Source: Akkermansiaceae bacterium
Lineage (GTDB): Bacteria; Verrucomicrobiota; Verrucomicrobiia; Verrucomicrobiales; Akkermansiaceae
Assembly (NCBI GenBank): GCA_024233115.1
Contig: JACKQB010000003.1
Location: forward strand, 248,001-312,000
Direction: 5' to 3'
DNA: 64,000 bases
Shown here: positions 8,189 through 16,825 of the stretch, in pieces
Layout: every line of letters begins with the position of its first letter
How positions within the stretch are numbered: the stretch's first letter is position 1
Notes under the pieces: generated by a model
Seen by the model: only the letters and a program-made list of their open reading frames with translations
The model's database searches: none
What the model was told of the DNA's origin: nothing
Made by a program: the position numbers and the translations under genes

Positions 8189-10570
8189 ATGGCTGCATTA
8201 CGGTCCAAACCATCCTTGCTGACCCTGCTCGCCGGAGCAGGATTACTGGTCGGCTGGTGGCTCGAACCTGGGTTGTTCGCTGGCTCCCCCGGCAAATCCG
8301 GAACCAATAGCCGCGTGCAAACGACACAGCCACACCAGGCTCAGGTCGATGATAAACACCTGATGGCCGGCTGGAACAATGACATCAAGCCGATGCTCGA
8401 GCATTATTGCTATGATTGCCATGGCGATGGACACCGCAAGGGGAAGCTCGATATGGATGTTTTCACCGATCTGGCCAGCATGCGGGCAAACCCAGCTATC
8501 TGGGAACATATCCAGGCGCGGATCGACTACCACTTGATGCCTCCCCCCGACAAGGAACAACCACCCCGTGAAAAACGGAACCTTCTGATCGCGTGGATCA
8601 ATGATGCCATATTCCCAGTTGACCCTAACAATCCGGACCCCGGGCATGTGGTGTTGCGACGCATGAACCGGGTTGAATATCAGAACACCATCCGCGACCT
8701 GCTGGGCGTCGGCATCGATGCCGTTTCAACCCTACCTCCCGACGACTCGGGTTTTGGTTTTGATAACATGGGCAGTGTGCTCACCATCTCACCTGCCCAT
8801 ATTGAGAAATACCTACACACCGCTGAACTTGCCCTCAATAAAGCCCTGGTGATCGGGCCGATGAAGGCCGCTGTTAAAAAATGCGACCCGCGTGGATTCC
8901 GGGGTGACGGACGCCGTGACGAGAGCGGCGTTTACCTCTTTACCAGAGGAACTGTTAGTATCAACCCCTCCATTGACCGGGCGGGCACCTACCGCCTGCA
9001 CGTCATCGCCTCCGCCCAACAAGCGGGCGACGAGCCCGCATTCCTTGACGTGGGCCTAAAAGGAAAAATCATCAAACGGTTCAAGGTCGGCAATGATTTT
9101 GGCGACGAAAAAACCTACTCGGTAGACCTCAAACTCAACCCAGGGAAAAACGACCTTAAACTAACCTTCCCAAATGATTTTTACGACCCCAAAGCCCGTG
9201 ACCCGAACCGCAGGGACCGCAACCTCATGATTCACGGCGTCCACCTCGAGGGGCCAACCAACGTTGTTTACGAAAAACCCAAATCCCACCAGTCGGTTTT
9301 CATTACCCGTCAAAAGGATGCCTCCGACCAGCTCTACGCCCGCCATGTGCTGACCCATTTTGCCCGCAAAGCATTCCGCAGGCCAGCACAGCCCGGGGAA
9401 ATCTCACGCTACCTAAGGTTGGTGGAAAGCATCACCAGGAAAGAACAATCGCTCGAACTGGGAATCAAGGGAGCTCTGCAGGCCATGCTCGTCTCGCCCT
9501 CGTTTCTATTCATTGGTATCGACGAATCCGCCGCGCAGCAAAACAAAAAATCCTCCTCCCTGGTCAGTGAACACACTCTCGCAAGCCGGCTTTCCTACTT
9601 CCTCTGGAGCAGTATGCCGGATAGCGAACTCCTCGAGCTTGCCGACCATGGCCAACTCCGTGCCAACCTGGATCATCAGCTCACCCGCATGCTCAAAGAC
9701 GACAAGGCGCAACAAATGGTCAAGAACTTCTCCGGGCAGTGGCTCCAACTCCGCGACCTCGCCGTGATCACTCCCGATCCGAAACGTTTCCGCTCATTCA
9801 CTGACGCCCTGCGCAATGACATGCTCCTTGAAACAGAAATGCTGGTCGATCACATTCTGCGCGGGAATAAGAGCCTGCTCGACTTCCTTGATGCCGACTA
9901 TTCCTTCATCAATGACCGGCTCGCCTACCATTATCAGATCGATGGCGTCAAAGGCAGTCAATTCCGTCGGGTGAAACTGGACCACTCACACCGACGCGGC
10001 ATCCTCACCCATGCATCGCTGCTGACGATCACCTCCCAACCGACCCGGACCTCGCCGGTCTTGCGCGGAAAGTTTGTGCTCGAAAACATCCTCGACATCA
10101 CACCTCCCCCACCCCCTCCGGACACCCAACCGCTTCAAGATCCGCGGGAACACGCCGAGGGACTCACCCTGCGTGAGCAGCTTGCCATTCACCGGGAGAA
10201 AAATGCCTGCGCAGGCTGTCACAATCTGATGGACCCCGTTGGTCTCGCATTCGAACACTACGATGCCATTGGTAGATACCGTGAGTTTGCAAATGGTCGG
10301 GCGATCGATGCCTCAGGCAGACTCGTTACCGGCGAGCCTCTCGAAAATGCCGAATCACTGAGGAAGGTCATCTCCGGAACCAAGCGCGATGCATTCATCC
10401 GCTGCCTGACGGTAAAAATGATGACCTATGCGCTCGGCCGCGGTGTGAATCGCTACGATCGACTCACCATCGAAAAAATCCTTCGCGACATCAAAAAGAA
10501 GGACTATAGTTCACAAGCCCTCATCCGAGGTATCGTCCTCAGCACACCGTTTCAACACCAACGGCGCTAA
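8189..10570 (+). CDS. Secreted DUF1592-type protein with cytochrome c motif
   Basis: 793 residues from the ATG at 8189, which has an AGGGG purine run just upstream. An N-terminal hydrophobic segment (SLLTLLAGAGLLVGWW) acts as signal or anchor. A planctomycete-type cytochrome motif follows (YCYDCHGDGHRKGKL, CxxCH), then the usual domain row DUF1587 (RRMNRVEYQNTIRDLLG), DUF1595 (HFARKAFRRPA), DUF1592 (RLSYFLWSSMPD), DUF1588 (RRGILTHASLL; a second CxxCH in CAGCHNLMDPVGLAFEHYD) and DUF1585 at the end. These proteins are abundant in Planctomycetes and Verrucomicrobia, nearly always paired with a DUF1552 gene as here (38 bases downstream). A periplasmic redox role in carbohydrate use is suspected but unproven. 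Confidence 0.92.
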   Translation: MAALRSKPSLLTLLAGAGLLVGWWLEPGLFAGSPGKSGTNSRVQTTQPHQAQVDDKHLMAGWNNDIKPMLEHYCYDCHGDGHRKGKLDMDVFTDLASMRANPAIWEHIQARIDYHLMPPPDKEQPPREKRNLLIAWINDAIFPVDPNNPDPGHVVLRRMNRVEYQNTIRDLLGVGIDAVSTLPPDDSGFGFDNMGSVLTISPAHIEKYLHTAELALNKALVIGPMKAAVKKCDPRGFRGDGRRDESGVYLFTRGTVSINPSIDRAGTYRLHVIASAQQAGDEPAFLDVGLKGKIIKRFKVGNDFGDEKTYSVDLKLNPGKNDLKLTFPNDFYDPKARDPNRRDRNLMIHGVHLEGPTNVVYEKPKSHQSVFITRQKDASDQLYARHVLTHFARKAFRRPAQPGEISRYLRLVESITRKEQSLELGIKGALQAMLVSPSFLFIGIDESAAQQNKKSSSLVSEHTLASRLSYFLWSSMPDSELLELADHGQLRANLDHQLTRMLKDDKAQQMVKNFSGQWLQLRDLAVITPDPKRFRSFTDALRNDMLLETEMLVDHILRGNKSLLDFLDADYSFINDRLAYHYQIDGVKGSQFRRVKLDHSHRRGILTHASLLTITSQPTRTSPVLRGKFVLENILDITPPPPPPDTQPLQDPREHAEGLTLREQLAIHREKNACAGCHNLMDPVGLAFEHYDAIGRYREFANGRAIDASGRLVTGEPLENAESLRKVISGTKRDAFIRCLTVKMMTYALGRGVNRYDRLTIEKILRDIKKKDYSSQALIRGIVLSTPFQHQRR

Positions 10571-10608
10571 CAAAACAACGGCGCTACAACACCCACTATC
10601 CAACCGCC

Positions 10609-11913
10609 ATGGAAAGAAGAACATTCCTCAAAGGCCTCGGTGCCACGGTCCTCTTGCCTCAGCTCGAGTCAATCGGGGCGGCTCCAGCTGCCACCACGTC
10701 GTCGGGTTGCCCGCTACGCATGGCTTTTGTCTACTCCCCCAACGGCGTCAACCTCAGCCAATGGATGCCCAAGGGGCTGGGCTCCAGCTACACCCTTGGC
10801 CAGAGCCTGAAACCACTGGCAGCACTGCGCCGTGATTTTCAAATCATCGGCGGTCTCGACCTGGATAAAGCGAAACCTAACGGCGACGGTGCCGGTGACC
10901 ACGCACGCGCCAACGCAACTTTCCTAACGGGTTGCCAGGCACGCAAGACTTCAGGCGAAAATATCCACGTAGGTGTCTCGGTCGACCAGATTGCCGCCCA
11001 GCAGCTCGGTCAGCTAACCCGGCTACCATCCCTTGAGTTAAGCACTGATCCGCCACGCCGGTCTGGTCGATGTGATTCCGGCTACTCCTGCGCCTATCAG
11101 TTTAATCTCTCTTGGCGTAGTGCCAACACTCCCATGCCCGCCGAACGTAACCCCCGCACCGTTTTCGAACGACTCTTCGGCTCCGGCAACTCAAAGGAAG
11201 ACGCTAAACGCCGGGAGCTGAACCAGAGTATTCTCGATTTCGTGTTAGAGGATGCCAAGCGACTGCATCAAAAGGCGAGTGTGAGCGACCGGGCTAAACT
11301 CGACGAGTACATGACCTCGGTGCGGGAGGTCGAGCAGCGTATCAGCCGCCACGAAAGCTTCCGCGATCAGTTCCCCGATCAGAAAAAGCCCACGGGTATC
11401 CCCCGGAGTTACCGCGAACACATCCGTATCATGTATGACCTCATGGCTCTCGCCTTCCGCACGGACGCCACCCGCATCAGTACCTTCATGCTCGCACACG
11501 ATGGGTCAAACCGCAGTTTCCCCGACATCGGTATTTCCGAAGGCCACCATTCCCTATCCCACCATCGCGGCAACCCCAATACCCTGGAAAAAATCGCCCA
11601 AATCGACCAGTTCTACATCGGTGAATATGCGCGTTTTCTACAACAACTGAAAAACCTCAAGGAGGGGGAAGGCTCGTTACTCGACAACACCATGATCGTC
11701 TACGGCTCGGGAATTGGTGACGGCAATCGACACAACCATACCGACCTCCCCCTCATCCTTGCTGGCGGCGGCGGCGGCAGTTTAAAGCCCGGCCGTCATA
11801 CCAGGGCCAAGGAGGGAACCCCCATGACCAACCTCTACCTGGCCATGTTAGAACGCATGGGCGTAGATGCCAAGCGGGTTGGGGATTCGAGTGGTGTCCT
11901 GAATGATGTCTAA
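10609..11913 (+). CDS. Tat-exported DUF1552 protein
   Basis: 434 residues. The N terminus MERRTFLKGLGATVLLPQL has a twin-arginine motif (RRTFLK) before a hydrophobic stretch, so folded export by Tat is likely. The body matches DUF1552, with FVYSPNGVNLSQWMP near the start, a DHARANATFLTGCQ stretch, and a C-terminal part with NTMIVYGSGIGDGNRHNHTDLP followed by a Gly-rich loop. The fold belongs to the alkaline-phosphatase/sulfatase-like DUF1501/DUF1552 group. No enzyme activity is established. It almost certainly forms a functional pair with the DUF1592-type protein encoded directly upstream. Confidence 0.92.
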   Translation: MERRTFLKGLGATVLLPQLESIGAAPAATTSSGCPLRMAFVYSPNGVNLSQWMPKGLGSSYTLGQSLKPLAALRRDFQIIGGLDLDKAKPNGDGAGDHARANATFLTGCQARKTSGENIHVGVSVDQIAAQQLGQLTRLPSLELSTDPPRRSGRCDSGYSCAYQFNLSWRSANTPMPAERNPRTVFERLFGSGNSKEDAKRRELNQSILDFVLEDAKRLHQKASVSDRAKLDEYMTSVREVEQRISRHESFRDQFPDQKKPTGIPRSYREHIRIMYDLMALAFRTDATRISTFMLAHDGSNRSFPDIGISEGHHSLSHHRGNPNTLEKIAQIDQFYIGEYARFLQQLKNLKEGEGSLLDNTMIVYGSGIGDGNRHNHTDLPLILAGGGGGSLKPGRHTRAKEGTPMTNLYLAMLERMGVDAKRVGDSSGVLNDV

Positions 11914-11996
11914 CTCCATGGTTTCTGAAAAACACCACTGACGGATGACGTTTATTGAGCATGTCCGGCTATCAGCCCGGACGGCCCAACAATATC

Positions 11997-12788
11997 ATGA
12001 ACCATTCCACCTTCATCCTTGGCCTTGGCTTAACGCTGGCCCTGATCCATTCCGCATCAGCCGAAACCGCCCGTCCCAAAACCATTTTCACCGAGAATTT
12101 CGAGTCCGCCGGTTGGTGGAAATCATGGAAACTCAAAAAATCGCCTCGCAACTGCAGCCTCGTCAGCCAAGCGCATCACGGCAAACAGGCACTGCGCATC
12201 CGTATCGAAAAAGGTGGACATCTTGGCTCCAGCCTTGATTACACCTTCAAAAAAACCCTGGGTAAGGAGCCGGAGAAAATCTATTTCCGTTACTATCTCT
12301 ACCTCGGTGAAAACTGGAACTACACCGGCAAAATGCCCGGCTTCGGCGGCACCTACAACAAAGCAGGATGGGGCGGAAGACCCTCAGATGGAACCAAAGG
12401 CTGGTCGGCCCGTGGATCCGGACATTCGGTCGGCAACCGCTTCCAAATGAGCAGCTACTGCTACCATGCCGATATGAAAGGCCAGTACGGCGACAGCTGG
12501 AAATGGTCGGGCCCGCTGCTCGAAAAAGGCCGCTGGTACTGCATCGAGCAATACTGCCAGATGAACACCCCGGGGAAAAAAGACGGCATCCTCCGCGCCT
12601 GGGTAGACGGCAAACAGGTCTTTGCAAAGTCCGACATCCGCATGCGCCACAACCCCAGCCTCAAGATCGAGAAAATCTGGTTTAACATCTATTACGGCGG
12701 CAAGGCCACCGCCCCAACCGAGTGTTTTATCTACCTCGACGACATCGCCATTTCCAATCAATACATCGGCCCTAAAAAAGAACATTGA
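11997..12788 (+). CDS. Secreted polysaccharide-lyase-like protein (jelly-roll, PL14-like)
   Basis: 263 residues from the ATG at 11997, which gives a clean signal peptide (MNHSTFILGLGLTLALIHS then ASA). Earlier TTG and ATG codons in frame would only add a polar leader. The mature part starts TIFTENFESAGWW and has the beta-sandwich pattern of family 14 alginate/glucuronan lyases and relatives: YFRYYLYLGENWN, KMPGFGGTYN, then a Gly/Arg/Ser-rich segment and a final YLDDIAIS strand. Assignment to PL14 rests on motif resemblance; a non-catalytic carbohydrate-binding sandwich is the alternative. It lies downstream of the DUF1592/DUF1552 pair on the same strand and converges on the MFS permease gene. 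Confidence 0.6.
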   Translation: MNHSTFILGLGLTLALIHSASAETARPKTIFTENFESAGWWKSWKLKKSPRNCSLVSQAHHGKQALRIRIEKGGHLGSSLDYTFKKTLGKEPEKIYFRYYLYLGENWNYTGKMPGFGGTYNKAGWGGRPSDGTKGWSARGSGHSVGNRFQMSSYCYHADMKGQYGDSWKWSGPLLEKGRWYCIEQYCQMNTPGKKDGILRAWVDGKQVFAKSDIRMRHNPSLKIEKIWFNIYYGGKATAPTECFIYLDDIAISNQYIGPKKEH

Positions 12789-12812
12789 TACACACAGGCG
12801 GATAATTCCCCT

Positions 12813-14024
12813 CTATGCCTTCCTGCCATAGCCCGTCACAAAATAAAGGGCACAGCCAACCACGATGACGGCCAGCCCACCCCAGAAGAAGGTCCACTCG
12901 TTCGGCAGGCCATCGGTCCTGGCATAGCAGAAACCACAAAAGAGACTTCCCAGTAATCCACCAATCCCCCCGGAAATGGTTCCCAACAAGGCTTGCGCCT
13001 GGCTGCGCATCCCCGGCTGGACCTGACGGTCGACCAGCATCTGCCCCGTGACAAAAAAGAAAGTATAACACGGCCCGTGCATGGCAATACCCACCCACAT
13101 CCATATCAACCCACCACTCCATCCGGAGTAAGCAAACAGGCTGTAACGGGTAATACCCAGCATCAGTGAGGCTAACAGCACCCAGCGCAAGCGCCCTCTC
13201 GCCAGTAACCAGCCTAACGACAACATGGCGACAATCTCCGTGATCTGGCCCAGGGTCATCGAAGCGGCAGGATGTCCATCCCCGAGTTCCTTCAACTGAA
13301 TCGGCGCGTACATGTAAAAGGCTCCGAGCGGAATCGAAAACAAAAGGGCCGTGATGAGAAACACCCGCATTGAGGGGTCCTTGAATAACACCAGGGCTTC
13401 GAGACCAAAATTCTTTCTCCAGTTGGGCTTCCCTAGCTCCACTTGCCCCTGCGGTTTGGTGTCGGGCATCATGAAACATGACAACCCAAAAAACAACCTC
13501 ACCCCGGCCGCCGCCATACCCGCCACCGGTGAGCTATCCCAGTTCATCATACTCACCCACCAACCGGCAGCCACCCAGCCGATGGATCCCCAGACCCGGA
13601 ACAAGGGAAATTTTTTCTGCGCATCATCGATATTTGCCAGCGTGACCGTCGAGAGCAACGCCCACATTGGCGCGGCGATAAATGCATTCATCGTCTGGAA
13701 AACAAGATACGGCCACGCTCCCCAACCTTGGTACAATGACAGGAAGGCCATACCCAGAAAAGCGGCGCCCAGCATCGAGAGCGTGCCCGCGAGCTTCTGC
13801 GCTGAAAACCGGTAGTCGGCCATGGATCCAAAAATCAGCGGCGAAAACAACGAGGCCAATGGCCCCACCGCAAACGCGTAGGGTAAAACCCACTCGATCC
13901 CCTGCGCCTTCAGCATGTTAGGCAATGCGGGAAGCCACAGTCCGGGAGCCACGGAAATCAGGAAGAAGCCGACGGCTATCCACCATGTCCCCCCCTTGTT
14001 TAACTTCGATCGGATTCCCTGCAC
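12813..14024 (-). CDS. MFS transporter, nucleoside:H+ symporter-like
   Basis: 403 residues and about 12 hydrophobic segments, the normal size for a major facilitator. The sequence resembles the nucleoside:H+ symporter subfamily (NupG/XapB type): the N-terminal half has LWLPALPNMLKAQG, SPLIFGSMADYRFSAQKL and FPLFRVWGSIGWVAAGWW, and the C-terminal half has GPCYTFFFVTGQMLVDRQV. Verrucomicrobia and Planctomycetes have many such permeases of unproven substrate, often beside sugar genes. It converges with the lyase-like gene, with a 24-base gap. Start codon: the first ATG of the frame, MQGIRSKLNKGG, with a basic start before the first membrane segment. Confidence 0.83.
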   Translation of the reverse strand: MQGIRSKLNKGGTWWIAVGFFLISVAPGLWLPALPNMLKAQGIEWVLPYAFAVGPLASLFSPLIFGSMADYRFSAQKLAGTLSMLGAAFLGMAFLSLYQGWGAWPYLVFQTMNAFIAAPMWALLSTVTLANIDDAQKKFPLFRVWGSIGWVAAGWWVSMMNWDSSPVAGMAAAGVRLFFGLSCFMMPDTKPQGQVELGKPNWRKNFGLEALVLFKDPSMRVFLITALLFSIPLGAFYMYAPIQLKELGDGHPAASMTLGQITEIVAMLSLGWLLARGRLRWVLLASLMLGITRYSLFAYSGWSGGLIWMWVGIAMHGPCYTFFFVTGQMLVDRQVQPGMRSQAQALLGTISGGIGGLLGSLFCGFCYARTDGLPNEWTFFWGGLAVIVVGCALYFVTGYGRKA

Positions 14025-14129
14025 GCGCTTGTTCTAATCTCGAAAATCCAAACTCCAAATACCAAATTACGAAATACAGGCCGCTGATTTCAGGCAACTG
14101 ACACCCTGAAAATATATTTTTCAAATTAA

Positions 14130-14145
14130 TGGCACAGAAATTGCT
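14130..14145 (+). promoter_or_regulatory. Sigma-54 (-24/-12) promoter upstream of rpoN
   Basis: TGGCACAGAAATTGCT matches the consensus TGGCACR-N4-TTGCW. GG at 14131-14132 and GC at 14143-14144 are exactly 10 bases apart, as required. Initiation would fall near 14155, about 60 bases before the rpoN start. This points to positive autoregulation of sigma-54. Part of the preceding sequence is A/T rich (14111-14130). Confidence 0.72.
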
Positions 14146-14216
14146 GAATAAACTATGAAAACACCCCGTTTTCATCCTACACTCCGGCGCGCCCCTACTC
14201 AAAAACGCATCTCGTT

Positions 14217-15617
14217 ATGCCCTCAGCCGGCCTCCATCAAAACCTCTCCCAGCAACAAACTCTCTCGCCACAAATGCGACAGAGCCTGGAGATCCTGCAG
14301 GCCAATACCATGGAGCTCAGCCAGCTGCTCAGCCAGGCAGCGGAGATGAACCCCACCCTGGAGATCACCGAGGATACCGAGGAGCTTGATGATCGCCCAC
14401 CCCCGGATGCGGAGACCGATTACGAGAACCTGTCCGAGTTCGACGACTACTGGCGTGAGGACGCCATCATGACCCAGGGGAGCCGACAGCACACCGCTGA
14501 CGACGAGCAACGCCGCGAGTTCCTCTACAACTCCATCGTCGCGCCCCAGACCCTGCAACAACACCTGCTCGACCAACTCAACCGCGCGGCGGTCGATGAT
14601 GAAAAGTACATGGCGGCCGAGTACCTGATCGGTTGTATCAATGACACCGGTTTTCTCGATGACCCGATCGAAGACATCGCCACAATCTCTCCTTTCACCC
14701 TCAAGCAGCTACGCTCCGCCCAGTCGCTGGTCCAGGGCTTTGACCCTCCGGGAGTGGCTGTGGAGAACCTGACCGAATCCTTGCTGCTGCAACTGCAGCT
14801 GCTGGGCCGTGGCGGTTCACTGGAAAGCCGCATTGTCGACCAGCACCTGAGCGACCTGGCACGCCGCCGTTTTTCCGATATCACACGCGCCCTCGGCGTT
14901 TCCCACGAAGCGGTGATTGAAGCCGCCGAACGTATTGCCCGGCTCAACCCTGATCCCGGTGCGGCGTTTGACGCCACATCGAACCCGCATGTCAGCGCCG
15001 ACCTTGAGCTCCTGCGGGACGACGACGGGAATTTCTATGCGCGACTGACTGGCGATCATTTACCCAACATCCGCATCAGCAACCACTACAAGGATCTGTT
15101 AGCCAAACTCAACTCCGACCCCAAAGCCAGGAAATATCTGCGTGACAACATGCACGAAGGCAGACAGATCATCAATGCCGTGAGCCAACGTCAGGAAACA
15201 CTGTTAAAAATCGGCACCGAGATCATCAAACGCCAGCCGGACTTCCTCGTCCACGGCAAGGGGAGACTCCGGCCCATGACCATGCACGATGTTGCAGAGG
15301 CGGTCGGTGTGCATGCCGCCACGATTTCCCGGGCCGTTTCCGCCAAGTACATCCTCACCCCTCACGGGATGATGGAGCTGCGCGCCTTTTTCTCCTCCGG
15401 TTACACCACCCGACAAGGCACCGAGATTTCCAACACCGGTGTCAGGGACGCCATCCAGCAGCTTGTCGCCAACGAGAACACCGCCAAACCCCTCTCCGAT
15501 ACGGTCATTGAAAAACAACTCAAGGCCAAGGGCATCAAAGTCGCACGCAGGACGATTGCAAAGTACCGTGACCAACTCGGTATTCTCCCGTCGCACTTAA
15601 GGAAAAGGCATGGGTAG
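14217..15617 (+). CDS. rpoN: RNA polymerase sigma-54 factor
   Basis: 466 residues with all three RpoN regions. The activator-binding region I is glutamine/leucine rich (LHQNLSQQQTLSPQMRQSLE, residues 6-25). An acidic region II follows (TEELDDRPPPDAETDYEN). Region III holds the core-binding domain and helix-turn-helix (MTMHDVAEAVGVHAATISRAV) and ends with the RpoN box ARRTIAKYRD (443-452), which reads the -24 element. Sigma-54 directs transcription that needs an AAA+ activator. The only NtrC-type protein in this window (99-1421) lacks the sigma-54 contact loop, so the real activators are elsewhere. A perfect -24/-12 site precedes the gene. Confidence 0.96.
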   Translation: MPSAGLHQNLSQQQTLSPQMRQSLEILQANTMELSQLLSQAAEMNPTLEITEDTEELDDRPPPDAETDYENLSEFDDYWREDAIMTQGSRQHTADDEQRREFLYNSIVAPQTLQQHLLDQLNRAAVDDEKYMAAEYLIGCINDTGFLDDPIEDIATISPFTLKQLRSAQSLVQGFDPPGVAVENLTESLLLQLQLLGRGGSLESRIVDQHLSDLARRRFSDITRALGVSHEAVIEAAERIARLNPDPGAAFDATSNPHVSADLELLRDDDGNFYARLTGDHLPNIRISNHYKDLLAKLNSDPKARKYLRDNMHEGRQIINAVSQRQETLLKIGTEIIKRQPDFLVHGKGRLRPMTMHDVAEAVGVHAATISRAVSAKYILTPHGMMELRAFFSSGYTTRQGTEISNTGVRDAIQQLVANENTAKPLSDTVIEKQLKAKGIKVARRTIAKYRDQLGILPSHLRKRHG

Positions 15618-15863
15618 CAACATGGCACGCCCCCTCTATTGCCGCTGATCAATTGGCGCGTTGTTTATTCCCATACAATGCGCAGATATTTTTGGTGTCC
15701 AGTGTGAGAATGAAGGACTCATGCCCACCGAAACCACCAATCCTCGAGGACACCCCCTAGCAGCGCTCCGCCTAACAACAGCGGCCTCCAGAGGGTTACC
15801 AGACCATCGAAACTCCGGATTAGTTCTGGAATTCTTAAGAAAATCAATTAGAGTGGAGACGGC

Positions 15864-16697
15864 ATGAAAGCCAATGGCAGAATCGTCCCTGTCGGGGACC
15901 TGCGTACCCTGGGTAAAGCCCTTAGCTCTTGGGAGGCTTTCCGCGGACATTTTATCACGGCCACGGGTGTGGAGATTGATTTGATTCATGCATTGTTCGA
16001 CCGATGGGAAAGTGTTGCGGGAAGAGTCCATAACCCACTTTGCCAACAACTCGTCAAGGGTGCCCCGGGATGCGAACTCTGCGCTGAAACGTTCGCCTTG
16101 CAGATTCAGCGAGCAGACGAAGCGGAAGTCGGTGAATTCACGACCTGCTGTTGTTATGCAGGCCAGAGGTTTTCCGTCACCAGGCTAACCGAATCCCCTA
16201 ACGCCAACATCTATCTTCTTGTCGGCAGGGTGCCCATGCCCCAGGTCAACTCGGCTATTTCCGAGGAAAAATACCAAGGTGCCCTGCAACTGGCGTCGAT
16301 CATCCTGTCCCAGCTCCAGCTGGACTGGGAAGATGATCAACTGCAAAACTCCTTGGAAATGCCCTTGTCGATCCGCAAAGCCTGTCACTACATTCACGAT
16401 CATTTTCACGAAAATTGCCATGTCGAAGATGTGGCGGACCACTGCGGGCTAAGCCGCGACTGGCTTTCACGGCATTTCAAGAAGGCCACCGGCCACAGTC
16501 TGCCCGAATACATCCGCCAACACCGGCTTGACTCTGCCGCTGAACTGCTGACCGAAACGGATCGATCCATCACGGAGATCTGTTTTGAGTCAGGTTTCCA
16601 GTCGATCTCCCAATTCAACCGGCTTTTTCACAAGAAATTCTCGATGTCTCCGAGCGCATTCAGAAAACAGGCACCTGAAAAGTCCGGGCGCGATTGA
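15864..16697 (+). CDS. AraC-family regulator with PocR-type sensor domain
   Basis: 277 residues. The N-terminal half (about 20-175) looks like a PocR domain, with a cysteine-rich centre (CQQLVKGAPGCELCAETF and then TTCCCY) that could bind a metal or cluster. The C-terminal half is a double AraC helix-turn-helix (about 178-272: SIRKACHYIHDHFHENCHVE, CGLSRDWLSRHFKKATGHSL, CFESGFQSISQFNRLFHKKF). PocR domains sense small hydrocarbon derivatives such as diols. A GGAGA purine run lies upstream of the ATG. No target operon is adjacent: the upstream 246 bases hold no gene and the downstream neighbour is convergent. Its target is therefore unknown. Confidence 0.85.
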   Translation: MKANGRIVPVGDLRTLGKALSSWEAFRGHFITATGVEIDLIHALFDRWESVAGRVHNPLCQQLVKGAPGCELCAETFALQIQRADEAEVGEFTTCCCYAGQRFSVTRLTESPNANIYLLVGRVPMPQVNSAISEEKYQGALQLASIILSQLQLDWEDDQLQNSLEMPLSIRKACHYIHDHFHENCHVEDVADHCGLSRDWLSRHFKKATGHSLPEYIRQHRLDSAAELLTETDRSITEICFESGFQSISQFNRLFHKKFSMSPSAFRKQAPEKSGRD

Positions 16698-16754
16698 TCC
16701 CACCCCCAAAAAAGCCCCCGCTGCGGCTTGCAACGAGGACTTGAAATATGGGGT

Positions 16755-16812
16755 GCGGTTTTTCAAACCGCGGCAACCTGAGTGCCTATCCTGATGCGGG
16801 TTACAAACCCGC
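16755..16812. terminator. Two tandem hairpins between convergent genes
   Basis: The 128 bases between the AraC-type gene and ahcY contain two perfect 7-bp stems with 3-base loops: GCGGTTT/AAACCGC at 16755-16771 and GCGGGTT/AACCCGC at 16796-16812. Both are symmetrical and lie between converging genes, so they probably serve as a two-way transcription end. The second is similar to the first in sequence, which suggests a repeat family. Confidence 0.55.
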
Positions 16813-16825
16813 GTTCCTTCGCACC

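Noticed and set aside
14155..14349. Possible leader peptide starting at the predicted TSS of rpoN
   Set aside because: Out of frame with rpoN, Arg/Ser/Pro-rich by chance, and overlapping the real gene.
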